Below, one piece after another: positions 56,785 through 64,000 of a stretch of DNA of 64,000 nucleotides. Numbering within the stretch: position 1 is the first letter of the stretch; each line of letters begins with the position of its first letter. The position numbers were made by a program, and so were the translations under genes. Below the pieces are notes generated by a model. It ran no database searches and was not told the DNA's origin. It worked only from the letters and a program-made list of their open reading frames with translations. This DNA is from Nephrocerus scutellatus (lineage: Eukaryota; Arthropoda; Insecta; Diptera; Pipunculidae), in NCBI GenBank assembly GCA_947095585.1, contig OX352763.1, forward strand, positions 44,628,010 to 44,692,009. Reading direction: 5' to 3'.

Positions 56785-57275
56785 AACTCAATGGAAGCCG
56801 ATAGCGTTGTATCATTAGCAAATGAATGGATATCGCAGGTTGTAGAAGACAACAGGTCATTGATATATATCAAGAAGACCGTAGGAGACAAGAATGACCC
56901 TTGTGGCATACCACGCCGCGGTTCTATAAATAATGCTCAATCCATGCAATGAGAGAGGTGTGTTAGTTAAGCGCACGAATCTTATTAATAACACAATCAT
57001 GCCATACTCTATCAAAAGCCTTATAAATATCCAAGAATACAACGCTTGATTCACCTAGATTTTCAATACTTCGCTCCCTACAAAGAGTCATACACGTCAT
57101 GAGTTCACCTGAAGAGCGATTATTACGAAATCCATACTGCACATCGGATAAAAGAGCATTCGAGTCCAGATAAGCTTATTAGTTTGAAATTATTGATAGA
57201 TTCTATTACTTTCGATAGAACCGACTGTAAAGCAATAGGGCGGTAGTTAGATGTTTCTTCGGCACAAAAATATTA
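56785..57275 (-). pseudogene. LINE reverse transcriptase fragment (family of 13.3-16 kb)
   Basis: On the minus strand, words around YRPIAL (57240), CxVWISxxxSLFR (57140), FDRVWH-like (57010) and PQGSFLSPTVFLIYINDL (56900) correspond one-for-one to the RT palm of the LINE at 14.4-14.9 kb, with several stops. The fragment ends on both sides against other repeats. Confidence 0.75.
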
Positions 57276-57279
57276 AATT

Positions 57280-58115
57280 CTTTTTTTATTGAATTAATAA
57301 TCGCATATGTATTTCGATTTTTCCCAAATTTTCGATATGACCGTTACTTAACAAAGGGAAATAATAACTAGTTGTATACTGCGTCATGAAATTTGTTGAT
57401 TCTTTTAGAATAACCCAATATAGTTTAATGAGCTTAAGAATTATGTTTTCAATGTAACTTAGTAAATTTTAAAAAAGATCTTTCTTTATTAAAATAATAT
57501 TACAAGTCACAAGAAAATTATTTAAGACAATATCTTTATTGAATGATTCTATATCCTGTATCACTGTGTATAAATTTGTAGAATGGAAGTGTTAATAATA
57601 CAATCCGTTAACTTAATGAATACCAGATACTTAATGAATGTTGGATGGAAACTTAATGAATCCCGGATACTTAATGAATTATGAATACTGAATGCTTCTG
57701 CTTTTATACTTATTTCTATATACTTATTTTGTTATGTGATCCAACTTGTGTTGTGAAATAGTTTTGGACTTTGAACTTGTTTTCGTCTTTGAGGACGTAA
57801 ACATGTTATTGTCTTAGATCTGATTTGAGATAAGGTTGTTTTCATGTTCTAGCATGTTTTGAATAGATATCTAAATTCGTCGTAATTGACCATCTGGCGT
57901 TTTGATCATTGATTGGCCTTGAATTGAAGATGGTAAACATGTTGACAAAATTCGTATTGTGATATAAGATTGGCCTTGAATGTTAAAGTAGTAAACAAGA
58001 TGATTTCATCATGTTGTGAAATTGGTAAACAAGATATGAAGTTGGATCGCATTTACATTATTCTTATTCTATGTGATTATGTGATTACATACTGTGAATA
58101 TCTTATATTGTTATT
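57280..58115 (-). repeat. 3' LTR region of the Gypsy-group element (boundaries approximate)
   Basis: On the minus strand the TATA box GTATAAAAG (plus positions 57701-57709) is followed by ATTCAGTATTC (initiator-like). A four-copy ATTCATTAAGT repeat (about 57611-57690) follows, then AATAAA signals (plus TTTATT at 57535 and 57485). This is the order expected for U3-R-U5 of an insect LTR. I could not find a convincing polypurine tract or the exact ends, and the partner 5' LTR is outside the window. Confidence 0.65.
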
Positions 58116-58123
58116 CAGTATTT

Positions 58124-59130
58124 CTATATTATAACGGGTGCCTGTAGTGGGATATTCTCTATGTTAACACCCCCACCGCTAGCCTGAGGCTCCGACGAAG
58201 TAGTAGCTTTACATATTGATATTTTCTTATATTTTAAAAGTTTATAAATTGATAATATGATTATTAGTATGAAAATTATGGATATATAAGATGTATGAAA
58301 ATAGGTTTGTTCTTTAGTTTTTATAGTAATTTCTTCAATATGTTTTCTATTGTTTTCTATTTTTTCGATATGAAAATCTTCTAATTTGATTATTTCGATA
58401 CTTTTATTTTCTATTACTTCTGATACAAAGTATGGAAGAATGATATCATCTTTTATTTTAAAATATGAATTTATTGTTGTTATGTTTTATTTTCGATTTC
58501 TATATTACAGTTTTCGAATTTAATTATTTTGCTTCCATATATATCTATTTTTAATTGATTACAGTTATGTTTGATTTTAGAATTATTTTAGAAATATTTT
58601 TCGTTACTACAATTCCTGGGATTATTTCTTTAATTTCTTCCTCTGTAAAATTTTTCATTTTGCAATAGGCTTTTTCAAATTTAATAATATTTGTAGTACA
58701 GTTGTTTCTTATTTTATTTAAGTTTTTCTCTAACTTATCTTTTACATTTTTATCATATATATTATTATTTTGATCTATTATAAAGGTGCTTTCGTTTAAT
58801 GATATGGTTTTATTGTTTTTGTTTGGCATTGGTTCAATGATAATAGTGGAATATGAGGAGTTAGAATATTCGGGTATTAAGAGGATTATTATAATAAGTT
58901 CATATTCGAATATTACGGCTATTTTTGTGTCTTTAAGTCCTTGGATATTTTTAGCTAGTTTTAGTTCCTTTTCTGTTAAAATATTTCTTGTAAGTATACC
59001 AAGTTTGCTTGTTAGAATAATTTGTTCTATGTCGTCTATGTGATGTCGGAAAAGATTGATGTCATAATTAATTTGATAAATATGTTCTATGTAATTTATT
59101 TCTTTTTCTATCTTAGTAATGTCCTTTTTA
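58124..59130 (-). pseudogene. Errantivirus-type env remnant
   Basis: Downstream of pol on the same strand, pieces of an env-like protein appear in more than one frame. A 92-codon open frame spans 58829-58551. Near the end there is a hydrophobic, probably membrane-spanning stretch (about 58340-58230), then a short tail ending at the stop 58126-58124. The position and the C-terminal layout fit insect errantivirus env genes. Frame changes at about 58500 and 58860 and stops mean it is not expressed as one protein. Similarity is weak, so identification rests mainly on position. Confidence 0.55.
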
Positions 59131-59136
59131 TTTAGT

Positions 59137-62100
59137 TTATGAGTTACTTTTATGTGTTTTTCCTTTTGTTTTAATTGTTGGTGAATTGTAGTTTTGATAT
59201 TTCTTTTTCCGTTTGATGTGTGATTTATAATATTTTAAATTATTTCGTTTATCGATTATATGATTTTCGTCTATTTTTTCTGCATCAAGTTTTCTGAATT
59301 TCGTGTGATTTTTTCCACCGCGTGTTTCTTTAATGAAAGTAGTTCCTGGTTGTATTTCTAAATCTTCTCTTTCTTTATTTAATTTATTTATGGAAGTTTG
59401 TTTTTTCTTGATTATTTTATCTTTAATAGAATCATATTCGTTGTTATGTATTTTTCCATTTTTAAAATCGATTGGTTTTTTATCAGTAGTTGAATGTATG
59501 GTATTGTTATAATAATTTATAATTTTTAATATCTTTTCCTCAACAGTATTATTATTTGTGTTTGGATCATGCCTTAATAATCTAATGTGTTCATTGATTG
59601 TGTTATGTGGTCTTTCTACATCTGAATTGGATGTGTGGTTATAATTTGAGGTATAATGAATTTCTATGTTTTCGTTTTGTAAAAATTCTTTAAGTGGAAG
59701 AGCTTTAAATCCTAGCTCGTTATCTACAATTAATTTATTTATTGGTCCAATAGCAGCGATTAACGTTAGAATGCTTCTTTTAAATTCTGTCCATGTTCTT
59801 GCTGTGATTTTTATTGCTTGAGCGAATTTGCTGAATTTATCTATGAACGTGACAAAGAGTTGTTTTTCAAGTGAATAGAAAACGTCTGCATGAATAATTT
59901 CGTTTGGTGCTGAAGGGGTTTCCGTTAGTTGATATTTATTTTTAATTGGATTTCGATCATATTTTTCTAAATTACATATTTCGCAATTGTTGATAAATTG
60001 GGTTATTCTAATATTGAACTTTGGATGATAAAATTTTAAGAATAGTTCTTTGTATACTTCTATGATTCCTCTGTGGTTATTTCTGAGATGTTCATTTTTA
60101 ATGATTTCAAATAATTCTTCTTCATCTGTTATATCTTTTAGGAATTTGTTAGTTTTAATAATTTTTAATTTTCCTTGGTCTGCAAAATATTTTTGATAAA
60201 CATCTTCTAATGTTTTTATAAATTCTTCGTTATCTGCATAAAGACAGTTTAAGGATTTTGGGTTAAAATGCGATTTTAAGAGTATTAATGCTGTTTCTTC
60301 ATCCAGTGATTTGATATAAATAACTTTTCTATTTTTATTAAAAATTTTTATTTGTTTAATTCTTAATGAACCGGAAGTAATTTTAAAGATTGCTATTTGT
60401 GTTTTAAATATATTTAAAGGGGATTTACTAAGTGGAAATATGTTTGATCTATTTTCTTCATTTCTTTCTGTAAGATTTATTTCTATTCGGGAGAGTGCAT
60501 CTGCATTTTTATTTTTGGTTCCTTTTTTATATGTGATTTCATAATCAAATTCGGATAGTTTTAGTCTCCATCTTACTAGTTTTGAATTTGGTTCTTTGAT
60601 TGAGAAAAGCCAAGTTAAAGGTTTATGATCGGTTTCGATTGTAAATTTACGTCCAAAAAGATATGGTCTAAAATATTTTGTTGACCAGACGATTGCTAAT
60701 AGTTCTTTTTCAATGGTGCTGTAATTTATTTCATGTTCATTTAATGTTCTGCTAGCGTAACATATCGGATGATTATTTTGAGAAAGTATTGCTCCTAAAG
60801 CATAATTACTAGCATCTGTTGTAAGGGTAAAATTTTTATTGAAATCGGGATAACTTAATATTGGATCATTTATTAATAATTTTTTAAGTGTGTTAAAACT
60901 TTCTTGATATTTTATATTTGAAATGTCTAATTTAGCATTCTTTTTTAAGAATAATGTCATTGGCTTTGCTATTAATGAATAGTCTTTAATGAATTTTCTG
61001 TAATAACCCGTTAGTCCTAAAAATTGTTTAATTTGTTTCGTTGTTTTGGGTATTGGAAATTTATTTACGCATTCTATTTTTTTTGGATTTGGTTTTATTC
61101 CGTTTTGTGTCACAATGTGTCCAAGAAATTCTGTTTCTTTCTTTAGAAATTCTGATTTATCTAATTGAATTTTTAGATTTGCTTTCCTTAAGCAATTAAA
61201 TATTAAATTGATTGAATGTATATGCTCTTGTATTGAAGTAGAGAAGATGATAATGTCGTCCAGATAGACTAAACAAATCTTATTGATATAATCCTTTAAG
61301 ATATTGTTCATAAGTCTTTGAAATGTCGCTGGGGCTGTCTTCAGTCCAAATGGCATTCTTAAGAATTCATAATGTCCTCCTTCTACGCTAAAGGCTGTTT
61401 TATAAATATCTTTTTCCTCAATTTCTATTTGATGAAATCCCTTAGCTAAATCAAGGGTTGTGAAATACTGGCATCTGCCCAGTTTATCTAATATATCATC
61501 AATATTTGGTAGAGGGTACTTGTCGTCTATTGTAACTTCATTTAGTTTACGATAGTCTATGACAAGCCTCCACTTTTGTTTTCCACTGGCGTCGACCTTT
61601 TTCGGTACAATCCACACAGGGGCTGAATAAGGCGAATGGCTCGGCCTTATAATATTATTTTTGAGGAGTTCTTGAATCTGGGTTTTGACTTCATCTTTAT
61701 GTATGTAAGGATATCTGTATGACTTCGCGTTTATTGGTACATTATCAGTAGTACGTATTTCATGTTTAATTGCATTTGTAAAAGAGAGATTTGAATTTTC
61801 TTGATAAAAAATGTTTGAATATTGGTTTATTATTTTCAATAATTTTTGTTTCTCTTCTGCGTTGAGATGTTGAGTTCGTATTTGTTCCGTTAATAATTTA
61901 TTATTATATTCTTCTATTATAGAGAAATTTTTTATATTAACTTCTTCAATTTCATTTGGATTTATTTCAAATGGACCTTGGCATTTTACATTCGTTTGAA
62001 CTTCAATCTTATGATTTTCAACATTGTAAATTCCTTCATCAAAAATTATTTCGTTTTTCAAGAACTTCTGCTTCTTGAGGTAAACTAATCCTTCTTGTTG

Positions 62101-62535
62101 ATTCACCAATAACTGTACAGTATGTTTGTTTGATCTTTCAAACAACATTTGTATAGTTTGTCCATTGATTTCTAATAGATTATGTTTATAATCTATTTTA
62201 GCGTTAAATCGTTTTAGTATGTCGTTTCCAATAATACCGTCGTATTTGTCATGGAACGCGCAGACTAAAAAGTCAATTTTTTGCTTGAGATCACCAAATT
62301 CTTTAAAAAGGGGAACTGATACTCTTTCAGTTACGTTTATATTATGTTGTAGTGTTTTAATTTGAATTTTATTAATTGGTACTTTCCATTTAGGATTACA
62401 AAGACCTGGATTTATAATAGAGTTTGTTGCTCCAGTATCGATAATAAATTTTAATGGATTTTTATTAGATTTGATTTTTACATATGGTAAATCTCCTCCG
62501 AGGCTTGTAAGTGAAAATTTTCGCTTGTTTCGCAT
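59137..62535 (-). CDS. Gypsy-group retrotransposon pol polyprotein, intact
   Basis: 1132 residues, uninterrupted. Domain order is: aspartic protease (FIIDTGATNS, Asp33); RT about 270-450 (LDLAKGF, Asp362; YLDD 424-427); RNase H about 565-690 (Asp574, Glu611, Asp636, all in usual settings); zinc-binding integrase head (His816/His821, Cys851/Cys854); integrase core with Asp884, Asp938 and Glu974. Thirty-five residues separate the last two, the DD35E spacing. All expected catalytic residues are present. The ATG at 62535 is probably not the start; a -1 frameshift from gag at 62514-62520 should feed this frame. It resembles the 17.6/297/Tom group of fly Gypsy elements. Confidence 0.95.
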   Translation of the reverse strand: MRNKRKFSLTSLGGDLPYVKIKSNKNPLKFIIDTGATNSIINPGLCNPKWKVPINKIQIKTLQHNINVTERVSVPLFKEFGDLKQKIDFLVCAFHDKYDGIIGNDILKRFNAKIDYKHNLLEINGQTIQMLFERSNKHTVQLLVNQQEGLVYLKKQKFLKNEIIFDEGIYNVENHKIEVQTNVKCQGPFEINPNEIEEVNIKNFSIIEEYNNKLLTEQIRTQHLNAEEKQKLLKIINQYSNIFYQENSNLSFTNAIKHEIRTTDNVPINAKSYRYPYIHKDEVKTQIQELLKNNIIRPSHSPYSAPVWIVPKKVDASGKQKWRLVIDYRKLNEVTIDDKYPLPNIDDILDKLGRCQYFTTLDLAKGFHQIEIEEKDIYKTAFSVEGGHYEFLRMPFGLKTAPATFQRLMNNILKDYINKICLVYLDDIIIFSTSIQEHIHSINLIFNCLRKANLKIQLDKSEFLKKETEFLGHIVTQNGIKPNPKKIECVNKFPIPKTTKQIKQFLGLTGYYRKFIKDYSLIAKPMTLFLKKNAKLDISNIKYQESFNTLKKLLINDPILSYPDFNKNFTLTTDASNYALGAILSQNNHPICYASRTLNEHEINYSTIEKELLAIVWSTKYFRPYLFGRKFTIETDHKPLTWLFSIKEPNSKLVRWRLKLSEFDYEITYKKGTKNKNADALSRIEINLTERNEENRSNIFPLSKSPLNIFKTQIAIFKITSGSLRIKQIKIFNKNRKVIYIKSLDEETALILLKSHFNPKSLNCLYADNEEFIKTLEDVYQKYFADQGKLKIIKTNKFLKDITDEEELFEIIKNEHLRNNHRGIIEVYKELFLKFYHPKFNIRITQFINNCEICNLEKYDRNPIKNKYQLTETPSAPNEIIHADVFYSLEKQLFVTFIDKFSKFAQAIKITARTWTEFKRSILTLIAAIGPINKLIVDNELGFKALPLKEFLQNENIEIHYTSNYNHTSNSDVERPHNTINEHIRLLRHDPNTNNNTVEEKILKIINYYNNTIHSTTDKKPIDFKNGKIHNNEYDSIKDKIIKKKQTSINKLNKEREDLEIQPGTTFIKETRGGKNHTKFRKLDAEKIDENHIIDKRNNLKYYKSHIKRKKKYQNYNSPTIKTKGKTHKSNS

Positions 62536-63551
62536 TTATTTATGTCCATAGGTTCGACAGTTTGATTTTGTTGGATATCAGGCAAATTATTTGGAATGTC
62601 ACTTGTGAATTGATGATAATTTGGTTGTCTATAATTATTATAACTATTATTTCTATAATTATTGAACTGTCTGTTCTTATTCTGATATTGATCGGATCTA
62701 TAATTATTATAGCTATCATTTCCATAATTGTTGAACTGCCTGTTCCTATTCTGATATTGGTCGGATCTATAATTATTATAGCTATCATTTCTATAATTGT
62801 TAAGATGTTCATTTCTGTTTGGGTTTTGTTGGTATTTATTTCCATATTCTTGTTTATTTGGAGAAAAATTATTATTTTTATTGTAATTATTATTATAACG
62901 TATTTTCCTATTATTATTGTGATTATAGAATGGTTCTGGATTTGATTGATCTGCGTAGCCTGTTTGACTAAGTATATCAATTGCTGATTCTAAATTCTCA
63001 GGATTTCTACAAATTAGAATTGTTTTCATTGGTTCAGGTATTTTATTTTTAAATATATCAAGTGCAGTACGTATGTTATTTAATGAACATTCGTTCGCTA
63101 TTTTACCAGGGCCAGTTACTAATAAAGTTTTGTTATTTAATTTTCGTAGTTTATCTTTTATTTCGTTGAAAAAACCTAAAACATTGTTTTTGAAAGTAAC
63201 ACCTCTCAATTCGTCGAAAAGTTGTTCTACACTACGTCTTTCGGCAAAGTTATTTTGTAAAACGATTTTTATATCATTCCAAGCAATGGCTTGGGTATTA
63301 ATTTCTATTACTTCTCTAGCTTTTCTGATAAGTTTGCTTCTTATTATGTCCGAAAATAAATATTGAGAAAGGTCATCGTAAGTTATTAATAGCGGATTTA
63401 TTCTGTCTACTAAATTAGTGAATGTTAATAAGTTGTCCGAATTTCCGTCAAAGTAAGGAAGGGCGTTTAGGTATTTAATAGGATTTAGGATTATTTTATT
63501 TTCTAAGATAATATTATTTTCTTGCATTAAATTATTTACTTGATTTTCCAT
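62478..63551 (-). CDS. Gypsy-group retrotransposon Gag, intact
   Basis: 357 residues from the ATG at 63551. The first 200 residues have the helical capsid-like character of Gypsy Gag (NALPYFDGNSDNLLTFTNLV, FAERRSVEQLFDELRG, IPEPMKTILICRNPENLESAIDILSQTGY). The C-terminal third is extraordinarily rich in Asn, Tyr, Arg and Gln and contains a 23-residue tandem repeat (unit near NNYRNDSYNNYRSDQYQ; DNA period 69 bp, about 62630-62800). No CCHC zinc knuckle is present, as in 17.6/gypsy-group elements, where a basic region is thought to bind RNA. It overlaps pol by 58 bases. Confidence 0.9.
   Translation of the reverse strand: MENQVNNLMQENNIILENKIILNPIKYLNALPYFDGNSDNLLTFTNLVDRINPLLITYDDLSQYLFSDIIRSKLIRKAREVIEINTQAIAWNDIKIVLQNNFAERRSVEQLFDELRGVTFKNNVLGFFNEIKDKLRKLNNKTLLVTGPGKIANECSLNNIRTALDIFKNKIPEPMKTILICRNPENLESAIDILSQTGYADQSNPEPFYNHNNNRKIRYNNNYNKNNNFSPNKQEYGNKYQQNPNRNEHLNNYRNDSYNNYRSDQYQNRNRQFNNYGNDSYNNYRSDQYQNKNRQFNNYRNNSYNNYRQPNYHQFTSDIPNNLPDIQQNQTVEPMDINKCETSENFHLQASEEIYHM
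62514..62520 (-). promoter_or_regulatory. -1 ribosomal frameshift heptamer between gag and pol
   Basis: In the gag frame the minus strand reads GAA AAT TTT, so the heptamer A AAT TTT fits X XXY YYZ exactly. Slippage by one base gives AAA TTT in the pol frame. It lies inside the gag/pol overlap, 36 bases before the gag stop. A downstream stimulatory structure was not tested; CCTCGGAGGAG just downstream could contribute to a small hairpin. Confidence 0.75.
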
Positions 63552-64000
63552 TTTGATTTTATTAAATATTTTTTTGTAATAATAAAAAAAAAATAAAGTA
63601 ACCTTATATTTTATATATATAATAAAAATTGTAGATTTTATTTGTTAAAAATTATTTAAATTGTGTATATATTTTTCAATAGTAAAAATGTCTATGATTT
63701 CACCTTGATTTAATTTTCAGATCAGCAATTTGATGATAAATATTGATTGATGTTCTTTGTTAATTTATTATGTTGAATCGTCTTTAATTTGTCTTCTAGT
63801 GATATTGTGAGTAATCGTCTTTTATTTGTCTTCTAATGATGCTGCGGATAATTGTCTTTGATTCGTCTTCTTTATGTTGATTTGACCAATAGTTTATTTT
63901 GTTAATGTTCTTTATTTTGTAGAAAATGTTCGTAAAATTTTTCACTTATTTTTATGAATAATGTAATTATTTTTGTAAAAATGTTTATAAAAATGGTTCA
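63552..64000 (-). other. 5' leader of the Gypsy-group element (truncated by window end)
   Basis: AT-rich leader upstream of gag. It contains repeated TTGTCTTCTARTGAT words (about 63790-63850) on the plus strand. No primer-binding site (TGGCGC type on the minus strand) or LTR end is visible, so the 5' LTR should lie beyond the right edge of the window. Confidence 0.6.

Noticed and set aside
62511..62980. Ile-rich frames opposite and overlapping gag
   Set aside because: Shadow frames of the AT-rich, repeat-containing gag coding sequence.

Overview
This is eukaryotic, AT-rich, intron-bearing DNA, most likely from a dipteran (fly) genome. The support is an errantivirus-type Gypsy element, a typical fly mix of mobile elements (Tc1/mariner, piggyBac-like, LINE, Mag-type Gypsy, MITE, tRNA-derived SINE), and spliced gene structure. 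I see no bacterial operons, CRISPR arrays, rRNA genes or functional tRNA genes. Most of the 64 kb is mobile-element debris. I can support only one ordinary host gene.

Layout, left to right. 0-8 kb: a GC-rich interspersed repeat, a SINE, a broken Mag-type Gypsy element (1.8-4.5 kb), a Tc1-like element with 234-bp terminal inverted repeats (4658-6190), and a deleted piggyBac-like element (6279-7692). 8-13 kb: mostly unassigned AT-rich DNA with small repeats and one stretch (11.75-12.7 kb) that may be a promoter or 5' exon. 13.3-17 kb: a LINE ending in a poly(A) run, then MITEs nested inside each other. 17-26 kb: minisatellites, a DDE transposase pseudogene whose 3' end is a three-unit 124-bp tandem repeat, a large inverted repeat enclosing a probable solo LTR, and the longest array of a modular repeat family carrying CATGTG/CACGTG palindromes. 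26-44 kb: long stretches with no recognisable gene, broken by SINEs, LINE fragments and a rearranged DD37D (maT-like) transposon.

44.9-53.3 kb: a complete five-coding-exon plus-strand gene for a secreted protein with a hemicentin-like VWA domain (588 residues predicted). It has a spliced 5' leader and an AATAAA signal. Its 4.85-kb third intron contains LINE and mariner remnants in antisense orientation and one SINE.

53.5-57.3 kb: more LINE fragments and modular repeats, including a long TG microsatellite. 57.3-64 kb: a minus-strand Gypsy-group (errantivirus-like) LTR retrotransposon with intact gag and pol joined by a canonical -1 frameshift heptamer. Its env is broken and its 5' LTR lies beyond the window edge.

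The observations most worth following are: the tRNA-derived SINE family (five near-full copies, some with clear target-site duplications); the modular repeat family with constant ends and a variable number of ~115-120-bp core units; a MITE inserted into its own family member with a TCA duplication; and the maT-like element whose two ends both derive from its 3' terminus. I did not find a clear new enzymatic or defence system. Family assignments rest on motif recognition, not database searches.
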